Source: Micrococcus sp. (GTDB lineage Bacteria; Actinomycetota; Actinomycetes; Actinomycetales; Micrococcaceae). Taken from it: a stretch of DNA of 64,000 nt. Below are positions 55,035-61,838 of the stretch, piece after piece. The position numbers and the translations under genes are program-made. How positions within the stretch are numbered: the first letter of the stretch is position 1; each line of letters opens with the position of its first letter. The notes below the pieces were generated by a model. That model ran no database searches. It saw only the letters and a program-made list of their open reading frames with translations, and was not told the DNA's origin. The DNA lies in contig JASBVO010000009.1 in the NCBI GenBank assembly GCA_029961105.1, forward strand, positions 62,001 through 126,000, given 5' to 3'.

Positions 55035-55423
55035 CCCCCACGCGCACGGATAACACAACCCTCCCCTACGGGGCGACCCCCCAAGCCGCCCGCCTCGCAA
55101 CCCTCGCCACCCGAGCCGGGACCATCACCGAGGCCCAGCTGCAGGGGACCGTGGAGCAGATGGCCACCCTGCTGGGCTGGCGCTGGTACCACACCAGGGA
55201 CTCCCGGCGGTCGGTGAAAGGGTTCCCGGACCTGGTCATGATCCACCCGGGGCAGGGGCGCATCCTGTGGGTGGAGCTCAAGTCGGAGCGTGGCCGGTTG
55301 TCGCGGGAGCAGCGGGCGTGGATCAATGACCTGGACGCGACGGGGGCTGAGGTTCATGTGTGGCGGCCGGCGGATCTCGTGTCGGGCCGGGTGCTGGCGG
55401 TATTGCAGAACCGTGCGTCTTAG
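55031..55423 (+). CDS. VRR-NUC domain nuclease
   Basis: 130 residues. VEQMATLLGWRWYHTRDSRRSVKGFPDLVMIHP...ILWVELKSERGRLSREQRAWINDLDATGAEVHVWRP: Asp in FPDLV and Glu-x-Lys in VELK are the PD-(D/E)xK active site. Stand-alone VRR-NUC proteins are common in phages and may resolve branched DNA. End of the replication operon. Confidence 0.9.
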   Translation: MTPTRTDNTTLPYGATPQAARLATLATRAGTITEAQLQGTVEQMATLLGWRWYHTRDSRRSVKGFPDLVMIHPGQGRILWVELKSERGRLSREQRAWINDLDATGAEVHVWRPADLVSGRVLAVLQNRAS

Positions 55424-55424
55424 G

Positions 55425-55454
55425 TTGCGTAGGTGTGCGTAGTACGCATATAAT
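55425..55454 (+). promoter_or_regulatory. Strong promoter with operator (site 5)
   Basis: TTGCGT (55425-55430), 18 bp, then a consensus TATAAT (55449-55454). The operator TGCGTAGTACGCA (55436-55448) fills the spacer and touches the -10; the -35 itself overlaps a half-site TGCGTAG. The clearest promoter of the set; its ~14-gene operon runs to 60857. Confidence 0.8.
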
Positions 55455-55491
55455 GGACCCCAGCGACGCACACCAACGGAGGGAACATTCC

Positions 55492-55725
55492 ATGAGCACC
55501 ACCCGATACGGCACCAAGACCGAAGCCGCGGAGACCATCGCCCTGCACGTCCGGGTGTTCTGCCGCAAGCACGGGCGCACCCCGGACCTCGCCATCGCCG
55601 AGGAGATCGTGAGCGAGTACCGCGGCGGGCACCGTGGCCCTTGGCTGCAGGGCGTGGCGCTGATTGCCAACCCCAAGACCGTCGCCCGGCGGGCTCGCCA
55701 GGACTGGGATCTGGTGCAGGCATGA
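55492..55725 (+). CDS. Hypothetical prophage protein
   Basis: 77 residues, helical; TKTEAAETIALHVRVFCRKHGRTPDLAIAEEIVSEYRGGHRGP. GGAGGGAAC before the ATG. First gene of the operon from the strong promoter. Confidence 0.65.
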   Translation: MSTTRYGTKTEAAETIALHVRVFCRKHGRTPDLAIAEEIVSEYRGGHRGPWLQGVALIANPKTVARRARQDWDLVQA

Positions 55726-55940
55726 CCACCCGAGACCGCATCCGCACGGCCGCCGAGGCCGCCGGCTGGAACATTGAACGGCAGGCGTTCGATGACACAT
55801 TCCACAAGGGCCGCAACTACGTGCACGTGCGCTACAGCGTGCGCGCCACAGTCGTGGATGCCTCGACGCCGTCCCGCTACGTGCACGGCCAGGGCAAGGC
55901 CGACCGGGTCCTCGAACTGCTGACCAAGGCCACCCGATGA
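55722..55940 (+). CDS. Hypothetical prophage protein
   Basis: 72 residues; TTRDRIRTAAEAAGWNIE then a beta-rich stretch (NYVHVRYSVRATVVDAS). ATGA overlap at both ends. Not recognised. Confidence 0.6.
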   Translation: MTTRDRIRTAAEAAGWNIERQAFDDTFHKGRNYVHVRYSVRATVVDASTPSRYVHGQGKADRVLELLTKATR

Positions 55941-56170
55941 CCGCCCCGGCCCTGACGCCCACGGCGGAGGACCTGGCGTCCCTGGTCCTGATCGGTCCGT
56001 TCGATGACGTCCTGGACTACTGGGAGACCACGAACGGGTGTGTGTTCTGGCAGCCGGCCAGCACCCGCCGGTGCGGGCGGGACGCCACCGGGTACCTCTG
56101 CGAAACCCACGCACGTGTCGCCCACCGCCGGTGGGCACGAACCCAGAAGAAGGCGGCAGCCAACCAGTGA
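55937..56170 (+). CDS. Hypothetical prophage protein, probable zinc-binding
   Basis: 77 residues; TTNGCVFWQPASTRRCGRDATGYLCETHARVAHRRW has three Cys and two His arranged like a small zinc site (C...C...CxxH). ATGA and GTGA overlaps couple it to its neighbours. Confidence 0.6.
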   Translation: MTAPALTPTAEDLASLVLIGPFDDVLDYWETTNGCVFWQPASTRRCGRDATGYLCETHARVAHRRWARTQKKAAANQ

Positions 56171-56724
56171 ACCGGCAGGCACTCCAACGACTCGCGGACC
56201 ACTGGGTCACCACCGTCCCCGACCCGGAGTGCACCTGCCTGCTCACCCACCACAACCTCGACGGCCCCATCCAAGCCATCGACCCCCACTGCCCCAACCA
56301 CGGGGCCAACACCGAAGGAAGCGACACCATGACCACCCAGAACATCCCCACCGCCCCAACCCGCAAGCCCCGCACACGCCGCCGCTGGATCGCCCCCGTA
56401 GCAACCGGCGCAGCCGCCCTGCTCATCGGCATCGGCATCGGCTCCGCCGGCAACAGCGACACCAGCACCGCCCAGGCCGCACCGACCCCGACCGCCACCG
56501 TCACCGCCGAACCCGTCGTCGAGACCGTCACCGAGCAAGTCGAGGTCACCCCGGACGCCTGCCTCGACTACATCACCCTCGCCGAACAGGTCTACGACAT
56601 CAGCGGAGACGCCGTCGTCGCCGCCTCCGAACTCGACATCACCACCCTCGAAGGCGCCACCACCGACATCGAAACCCTCACCCCCGAGATCCAGGCCGCC
56701 GCCACCGGATGCCGAGGCTACTGA
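56167..56724 (+). CDS. Membrane-anchored prophage protein, with a possible internal start
   Basis: 185 residues from GTG 56167. The first ~54 residues are soluble with CTC and HCPNHG (zinc-like). Then RRRWIAPVATGAAALLIGIGIGSAGN is a single membrane helix, followed by a Thr/Val-rich linker and an acidic exported domain with two Cys (DACLDYI, TGCRGY). ATG 56329 has GAAGGAAGCGACACC before it and would give a clean 131-residue membrane protein, so this may be two proteins in one frame. Confidence 0.6.
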   Translation: MNRQALQRLADHWVTTVPDPECTCLLTHHNLDGPIQAIDPHCPNHGANTEGSDTMTTQNIPTAPTRKPRTRRRWIAPVATGAAALLIGIGIGSAGNSDTSTAQAAPTPTATVTAEPVVETVTEQVEVTPDACLDYITLAEQVYDISGDAVVAASELDITTLEGATTDIETLTPEIQAAATGCRGY

Positions 56725-56726
56725 CC

Positions 56727-56993
56727 ATGCGCACCCAGCACCCCGTCTCGCTGGACGACATCCTCGACGCCAGTATGAGCGACCGGTACCCCCTGCGCCA
56801 CGTCACCGCGTTGTCTCAGCAGAAGCCCCACGCCACCGTCACCACCGAGGTCCCCGCCGATGACGCGGTGGCCGTGTTCGACCACCTCGCCCGCCTCGGC
56901 CACCCCGCGTCCCTGCACATGGGCGGCCTCGACGACGACTACTACCAAGGGCTCGCCGCCGCAGGCAGCAACGGAGACCACCTGGAGGACTGA
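56727..56993 (+). CDS. Hypothetical prophage protein
   Basis: 88 residues; TVTTEVPADDAVAVFDHLARLGHPASLHMGG. Starts 2 bp after the previous stop; followed by the next ATG after 3 bp. Not recognised. Confidence 0.55.
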   Translation: MRTQHPVSLDDILDASMSDRYPLRHVTALSQQKPHATVTTEVPADDAVAVFDHLARLGHPASLHMGGLDDDYYQGLAAAGSNGDHLED

Positions 56994-56996
56994 ATC

Positions 56997-57716
56997 ATGA
57001 CCACCACCTACACCCTCGACCAGATCCGCAAAGCTCGCGGCCGCGCCGACGATGTCGCCGCCGCCGTCCGCCGGTCCGCCGACCGGGACCTCACCATCAA
57101 GGACACCGGTGACGCATGGGCCGAGACGTTCATCGCCGCCCTCGGCCTGACCGTGGAAGACCCCAAACCCGAACCGGGGATCTACCTGACCGAGCGGGGG
57201 CACCTCATCGTGGTGGACCCCGAGGGTGCGCAGGGCTCCATCGACCCGAGCAACGGGCGCAACCGTGTCCTCCGGGAGCTGGCCACGTACTCCGCTGACG
57301 CGCTCACCCCCGCCCGCGTGGTGCCCGCCGAACCGGTGCGGACCATGCGCCACTGCACGGTGCGCGACTGTGAGGGCCACTGGCGAGGGGCGGAAGCGTG
57401 CCCCGGCGGCAAACCCGCCGCACCGGTGGAACTCACCGAGGAACAGGTCGGGGACCTGTATGACCATGCGCGCACCTATGGCAACCCGGACAACACCTAC
57501 TGGTGGGCCGGTATCCGTCAGACCCTCCGAGGCCAGATCACCGCCACCGTGAACGCCGCCCTTCGCGCACACGGGCACGGCACCACCACCCCCAGCCGGG
57601 AGGACGTGGAGAAGGTGCTGGACAGGGCCATGGACCACTCGGAAACTGCCTGCGGCCTACAACTCACCCGCGCCACCGACGCCGTGATGGACCTGTTGGA
57701 AGGCGGCAAGGCATGA
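56997..57716 (+). CDS. Hypothetical prophage protein
   Basis: 239 residues. Two possible zinc half-sites in MRHCTVRDCEGHWRGAEACPGG; helical C-terminal part. ATGA overlap with the next gene. Family unknown. Confidence 0.6.
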   Translation: MTTTYTLDQIRKARGRADDVAAAVRRSADRDLTIKDTGDAWAETFIAALGLTVEDPKPEPGIYLTERGHLIVVDPEGAQGSIDPSNGRNRVLRELATYSADALTPARVVPAEPVRTMRHCTVRDCEGHWRGAEACPGGKPAAPVELTEEQVGDLYDHARTYGNPDNTYWWAGIRQTLRGQITATVNAALRAHGHGTTTPSREDVEKVLDRAMDHSETACGLQLTRATDAVMDLLEGGKA

Positions 57717-58132
57717 GCACCGACGCCCGCCAGTGGCTCCAGGAAGCCCTGGACCGCGCCACCTGGGCTACTGATGGGCCGTGGGCCCCGTGGCTCGATC
57801 AGGACGGCACCAAACATATGAACGGGATGCTCATGGTCGGCAACGAGGCCGGAGTCATCCCAGACGGTGAGACGTTCATCGAGGACGCGGAAGTGAACCC
57901 AGTCGCGCACACCTACACGCCCGAGGATCGCGTGTTCATCGCCCACGCCCGCACCGAGCACCCCGCCATGGCCGCCGCCCTCACCGCCGTGCTCGACCTG
58001 CATCGGAACGAGGGTGGCGAGTGCACGGAGTGCATCGACTGGGACAGCGATCCTGGGGAGCTTGATGCTGAGACATGGCCCTGCGACACCGTCCGCGCCA
58101 TCACCGACCACCTGCCAGGAGACACCCGATGA
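57713..58132 (+). CDS. Hypothetical prophage protein
   Basis: 139 residues beginning MSTDARQWLQEALDRATWATDGPWAPW; DRVFIAHARTEHPAMAAALTAVLDLH and a C-terminal CTECIDW site. This general layout is common among phage and mobile-element proteins of unknown function. ATGA overlaps on both sides. Confidence 0.6.
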   Translation: MSTDARQWLQEALDRATWATDGPWAPWLDQDGTKHMNGMLMVGNEAGVIPDGETFIEDAEVNPVAHTYTPEDRVFIAHARTEHPAMAAALTAVLDLHRNEGGECTECIDWDSDPGELDAETWPCDTVRAITDHLPGDTR

Positions 58133-58488
58133 CCCGCCGCGAGGACGCCATCGAGGCCGCCGCCCTCACCGGCTACACCAAGCTCTACACCGAAACCGCC
58201 TGGAGGAATGAGACCGAAACCCTCCGCCAAGCCCACCGCAACAACACCCAGGACATGATCACCGCCTACGAGGCCCACATGCGCCCCGAGGTCACCACCG
58301 TGGACGAGCTCGACAACCTGCCACTTAGCACCATCGTCATGGACCGAGACGGCGACGTGTGGCGCAAGGATCTGAACGACGACGGCGGCGCGTGGCTTCC
58401 GCTCACCCCCGATGCGGTGGCCCCCGACGACTCGGAGACGCTTGCCGCATGGGCACCGTTCCGGGTCCTGCACTGGGGTGCCTCGTGA
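58129..58488 (+). CDS. Hypothetical prophage protein
   Basis: 119 residues. N-terminal helices, then STIVMDRDGDVWRKDLNDDGGAWLPL, a beta-hairpin pattern seen in small phage proteins of unknown role. GTGA overlap with the next gene. Confidence 0.55.
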   Translation: MTRREDAIEAAALTGYTKLYTETAWRNETETLRQAHRNNTQDMITAYEAHMRPEVTTVDELDNLPLSTIVMDRDGDVWRKDLNDDGGAWLPLTPDAVAPDDSETLAAWAPFRVLHWGAS

Positions 58489-58655
58489 AGAATCGGGGCC
58501 GGGCCTGCCCCTGCGGCCACGGCCGAGGCTTCCGGCGGGAGCAGATCGCCCGGCACGTCCACGACCAGATGACCCTCACCCCCACCCGCTACTACCAATG
58601 CGAGCACGGCCTCTGGCACTGGTACCCAGAGGAGACCACCAATGCCGCAGCCTGA
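58485..58655 (+). CDS. Small zinc-ribbon-like protein (CxC ... YxCxHGxWHW type), second copy
   Basis: 56 residues: ACPCGHGRGFRREQIARHVHDQM and RYYQCEHGLWHWYPEE. Same motif layout as the protein at 53019, with a shorter helix between. GTG start. Confidence 0.6.
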   Translation: MKNRGRACPCGHGRGFRREQIARHVHDQMTLTPTRYYQCEHGLWHWYPEETTNAAA

Positions 58656-58746
58656 CCAGTGGACGTGTGCGACATGCGGGCACATGTACGTCGTCCCTTC
58701 CCTGGCGCGGGACTGCGAACAACGACACGAAACGGAGACCGACTGA
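58642..58746 (+). CDS. Tiny zinc-finger protein
   Basis: 34 residues: WTCATCGHMYVVPSLARDCEQRHETE, a CxxC...CxxxH finger. Overlaps the previous gene by 14 bp and the next by one base (TGATG). Short, but the finger is complete. Confidence 0.5.
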   Translation: MPQPDQWTCATCGHMYVVPSLARDCEQRHETETD

Positions 58747-58958
58747 TGGCCGAACAGAAGCGATTGAGCATCAACATCAACGACCAGACCGCCGACGCCC
58801 TGCGAGAGATCTCGCACACCAAGGGCCTCACCATCACCGAGACCGTCCGGCGAGCTGTCAGCGTCTACAAGTTCTTCGAGGACGAGCTCGCCGCTGGGCG
58901 AAAGATCCAGACCATGCGCACGGGCGGCGGCGACAAGCGCGACGTCGAACTCATCTAG
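58746..58958 (+). CDS. Ribbon-helix-helix (CopG-like) DNA-binding protein
   Basis: 70 residues: KRLSININDQTADALREISHTKGLTITETVRRAVSVYKFFEDEL is a full RHH fold. Could be an antitoxin or a regulator; no toxin gene adjoins. ATG overlaps the zinc-finger stop. Confidence 0.75.
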   Translation: MAEQKRLSININDQTADALREISHTKGLTITETVRRAVSVYKFFEDELAAGRKIQTMRTGGGDKRDVELI

Positions 58959-58979
58959 CACCCACCACCAGGAGACCCC

Positions 58980-59243
58980 ATGAAGACCATCTGGAAGTTC
59001 ACCACCGAGATCGAGGACACTCCCCGGCTCATGCTGCCGGTCGGCGCCCGGATCCTGTCCTGCGCCCCGGACCGCCCCGGCCAGACGTTCAACCTCTGGG
59101 CCGAAGTCGACAACGGCGTACCCCGAGAGGAACGCCGGTTCCGTGTCATCGGCACCGGGCACCCGCTCGACAATGTCGGGGCGTTCATCGGCACCATCCA
59201 GGACCCACCGTTCGTCTGGCACATCTACGAGGAGGCCCAGTGA
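58980..59243 (+). CDS. DUF7352-like prophage protein
   Basis: 87 residues: KTIWKFTTEIEDTPRLMLPVGARILSC...FNLWAEVDN...RFRVIGTGHPLD...FIGTIQDPPFVWHIYEE. The KFxxEIxDxxxIxMPxGARILS pattern is that of a small phage family of unknown function. GTGA overlap with the next gene. Confidence 0.7.
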   Translation: MKTIWKFTTEIEDTPRLMLPVGARILSCAPDRPGQTFNLWAEVDNGVPREERRFRVIGTGHPLDNVGAFIGTIQDPPFVWHIYEEAQ

Positions 59244-59911
59244 CCGAGCTTGACCCGTTCCGTCCCGGCCAGACCGACGAGACCGGCCGGCCCATCTGCG
59301 GCGCGAGGAAGCGCAACGGGGACCCGTGTGGGGCGTCGCCGAAGCGGGGCGCGAAACGCTGCGCCCGCCACGGCAGCGGGAACCGGCAGTCCAAGGCCGC
59401 CGCGGCCAAGACCGTCACCGACGAGAAAGCCGGCAAGGCCCTCCGCTCCCTCGGCTACGACCCGGGCGCCGAGAACGTGGACCCCTCCGAGGCCCTGCTG
59501 CGCCTCGTGTCCGACAAGGCCCGGGAGGTCGCCTGGCTCCGCCACATGGTCGACCAGATCAACGCCGACCAAGATCCCATCGACCGTCACACCCTGACCT
59601 GGGGTGTGGACTCCCACGAGCAGGGCATGGAGCCAGAGGGGCCCATTGACAAGACCACCGAGCGCGTCGGCATCAACGTCTGGATCGGCTGGTTGCACAC
59701 CGCCGAGGACCAGTTGGCCCGGTACGCCACCGCCGCCCTCCGCGCCGGCGTCGAACAACGCCAAGTCGAGATCCGCGAGGCCGAAGCCCTCGTGTTCGTC
59801 GGTGCCATCCATCAGATCCTCGGCAACCTCCAACTCACCGCCGAGCAACAGCGCCTCGTCCCCACCGTCGTCCCCCAAGCCCTCCGCGCCATCGAAAGGA
59901 ACGCCGCATGA
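59240..59911 (+). CDS. Putative terminase small subunit or zinc-binding packaging protein
   Basis: 223 residues. ICGARKRNGDPCGASPKRGAKRCARHGSGNRQ is a C-x-C-C-H knuckle often found at the N-terminus of actinophage TerS-like proteins; the rest is helical with a central helical-hairpin region. Position two to four genes before terL supports the idea, but the family is not certain. GTG start. Confidence 0.5.
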   Translation: MTELDPFRPGQTDETGRPICGARKRNGDPCGASPKRGAKRCARHGSGNRQSKAAAAKTVTDEKAGKALRSLGYDPGAENVDPSEALLRLVSDKAREVAWLRHMVDQINADQDPIDRHTLTWGVDSHEQGMEPEGPIDKTTERVGINVWIGWLHTAEDQLARYATAALRAGVEQRQVEIREAEALVFVGAIHQILGNLQLTAEQQRLVPTVVPQALRAIERNAA

Positions 59912-60258
59912 CCGAGATACGCCCCGAGGCCGGACCCCATGAGTGCAGCCTGCCAGTCCTCAGCAGCTACGACACCGGCAAGCCCGTGGGCACCCTGCGT
60001 CAGTGCCGGGGGTGCAGCGCCTGGTGGGAATGCGTGCCTATCCCTGACCAATCAGGGCCCAGCGTCGTGGTCATCGGTCCGTTCACCGCGTGGCGGCGTG
60101 TGCGTTGGTGGCACTTCACCGCACGCCGACGCATCGAGACCGCGCCCCAGGTGCCCGCCACCCCACCCGCCCGCCCCCGCCCACCGGCACCACCAGCTCC
60201 GGTGCCCCACGGTGGCATCGGCAATGCCCACAGCGCCGAAAGGAACAGCCGCCGATGA
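59908..60258 (+). CDS. Hypothetical prophage protein
   Basis: 116 residues. CRGCSAWWECVP resembles a zinc site; Arg/Pro-rich C-terminus (TPPARPRPPAPPAPVP). ATGA overlaps with both neighbours. Confidence 0.55.
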   Translation: MTEIRPEAGPHECSLPVLSSYDTGKPVGTLRQCRGCSAWWECVPIPDQSGPSVVVIGPFTAWRRVRWWHFTARRRIETAPQVPATPPARPRPPAPPAPVPHGGIGNAHSAERNSRR

Positions 60259-60857
60259 CCGACACGCTGCAGCTGGTGCACGAGTTCACCCGCGCCCACA
60301 AGACCACCATCACCCGCGACAACGGCGCCACCGAGTACGTCGAGGTCCTGCCCCTGCTCGACCAGCTGCAGGAGGCCATGACCGCCAACCGTGGCACCGG
60401 CGGGTCCGGGTCCCTCGCCAAGGCCCCCGTGAGCCTGAACGCCGTGGACCTGTGGCAGGACATCACCCGCACCACCGCGCACGCCCTCACCGCCGTACCC
60501 GTCCACGCCCAGCCGGCCACCACCCTCGGCCAAGGCATCCAGCAGTGGGCCGCGTGGGCCGTGAACACCCGCAACGCCGACGACGAGGCCGAACTGAACG
60601 CCTACCTCGTCTACTGGTCCGGCCAGATCCGCGCCATGTTCGAGCCCTCCGTGGATCTTGAGGCGGCGTGCCCGGACTGCGGGGAAGGGTTCACGTGGTC
60701 CCACGACGGTGTCGAATACGTCCGGCGCCGGGCCCTGTCCTACAACCAGCACCGCGCCACCTGTGTGGTCTGTGGGCAGGTCTGGGAAGGCGCCGGGGCC
60801 ATGATGTCCCTGGCCCGTGCTATCCATGGCGACACGCCTGTCGAACAGTGTGCGTAG
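60255..60857 (+). CDS. Hypothetical prophage protein with zinc ribbon
   Basis: 200 residues. Helical first ~130 residues (DTLQLVHEFTRAHKTTITRDNG...), then AACPDCGEGFTWSHDG...CVVCGQVW, a C4 zinc ribbon. This arrangement occurs in actinophage proteins of unknown role near the packaging genes. Last gene before operator site 6. Confidence 0.6.
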   Translation: MTDTLQLVHEFTRAHKTTITRDNGATEYVEVLPLLDQLQEAMTANRGTGGSGSLAKAPVSLNAVDLWQDITRTTAHALTAVPVHAQPATTLGQGIQQWAAWAVNTRNADDEAELNAYLVYWSGQIRAMFEPSVDLEAACPDCGEGFTWSHDGVEYVRRRALSYNQHRATCVVCGQVWEGAGAMMSLARAIHGDTPVEQCA

Positions 60858-60879
60858 TACGCACGTTTTCGTGTAGGCT
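60850..60879 (+). promoter_or_regulatory. Promoter with operator (site 6), before the GIY-YIG / packaging genes
   Basis: Operator TGCGTAGTACGCA at 60851-60863, overlapping a weak -35 (GTGCGT, 60850-60855); TAGGCT at 60874-60879 with an 18 bp spacer is the -10. Two further features lie in the leader: a hairpin at 60935-60965 and a good ribosome site before the GIY-YIG gene. Confidence 0.6.
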
Positions 60880-60934
60880 GAAAGCACCTCGGGAGAAGTG
60901 TCACTAGACCACGAACCGAGCCAAGGCACTAGAA

Positions 60935-60965
60935 AGCCCCGCACGGACTGGCATCCGCCGGGGCT
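60935..60965 (+). terminator. Leader hairpin before the GIY-YIG gene
   Basis: AGCCCCG (60935-60941) pairs with CGGGGCT (60959-60965), loop 17 nt, between the promoter and the coding start. Could terminate read-through or attenuate the packaging operon. Confidence 0.4.
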
Positions 60966-60991
60966 CTGGCCGAACTATTGAGGAGTTCGAC

Positions 60992-61579
60992 ATGACCGAC
61001 GATACACCAACATGGGAAGCGTTCAGCCAGCCCATGATCGAAGCCCGCGAGGGCATGAACGGGTTCTGCGGCATCAAAGACTGCATGGAACCCCAAGACG
61101 GCCCGCTCCCGCTCTGCGAGATCCACGGCTGGGACGTCTGGCACATCTACCAGGAACGAACCGTCAACGGCGACGGCCCGCTGGCCGCCATCCGGCGACG
61201 TAGGAACTGGGAAGCCGAGCAGGCCAAGATGCTCCAGCAGAAGCTCGCCGAGAGCGACTCATCGTGGGAGCGACACCTGGCCGAGCGGCAGGCACGGAAC
61301 ACCGCACCGGGCACCATCTACTACCTGCGGATGGGCGACCGGATCAAGATCGGGTTCACCCGCGACCTGCAGCAGAGGCTCGCCGCCTACCCGCCGCACA
61401 CTGAGGTCCTGGCCACGCACCCCGGCACATTCCAGCTCGAAGCCGAGATGCACCAGAAGTTCAAGGCACACCGGGCGGAACGGCGAGAGTGGTTCCACCC
61501 GCACGCAGAGATCGACGCGCACATCGAAACGGTGCGCCAACAGTTTGGCCAGCTCTCCCTCGTGGTGACTGGCAAATAG
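60992..61579 (+). CDS. GIY-YIG (T5orf172-like) nuclease-domain protein
   Basis: 195 residues. The C-terminal half, IYYLRMGDRIKIGFTRDLQQRLAAYPPHTEVLATHPGTFQLEAEMHQKFKAHRAERREWFHP, is the T5orf172/MUG113 branch of GIY-YIG (YYL, KIGFTRDLxxR, ExxxHxxF, EWF). The N-terminal part has CGIKDCM...CEIHGW, a possible zinc site. Next to terminase, where homing endonucleases often sit. TGAGGAG precedes the ATG. Confidence 0.85.
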   Translation: MTDDTPTWEAFSQPMIEAREGMNGFCGIKDCMEPQDGPLPLCEIHGWDVWHIYQERTVNGDGPLAAIRRRRNWEAEQAKMLQQKLAESDSSWERHLAERQARNTAPGTIYYLRMGDRIKIGFTRDLQQRLAAYPPHTEVLATHPGTFQLEAEMHQKFKAHRAERREWFHPHAEIDAHIETVRQQFGQLSLVVTGK

Positions 61580-61583
61580 AATC

Positions 61584-61647
61584 CGGTGGCGGGTTGCAGG
61601 CCCCTCCGTGTGAGTCGCTTCCCAGTGAGGCCTCCCCGCCACCGGAC
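61584..61647 (+). ncRNA. Long-range hairpin between GIY-YIG gene and terminase
   Basis: TCCGGTGGCGGG (about 61584-61595) is complementary to CCCGCCACCGGA (about 61636-61647), enclosing an inner AGGCC/GGCCT stem. A stable structured RNA element in a 259 bp gap with no gene. May be a terminator or leader structure; role not known. Confidence 0.4.
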
Positions 61648-61838
61648 CCACAGGCCTGGCGGGTCAACACGTTTCGACCAACTTTCCGTGAAGGACGACC
61701 ACGACGGGAACACTGCCCCCGAGTCGTACCTGCCCGCCAACAAACCTCACGGTGGGGCAGCCCGGACCGAGCATCGACGAGAGCAGCCGGCAGCTAGACC
61801 CACCGTGATAGACCCCAGGCAGGAGGACGGAGGCCCGA

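Noticed and set aside
58746-58958. Toxin-antitoxin pair from the RHH protein
   Set aside because: Neighbouring genes do not resemble RelE, MazF, PIN or Doc toxins; kept as a lone RHH protein.
61580-61838. Group I intron around the GIY-YIG gene
   Set aside because: I could not find the P/Q/R/S core or split coding sequence; both neighbours are intact, so only a local hairpin is reported.
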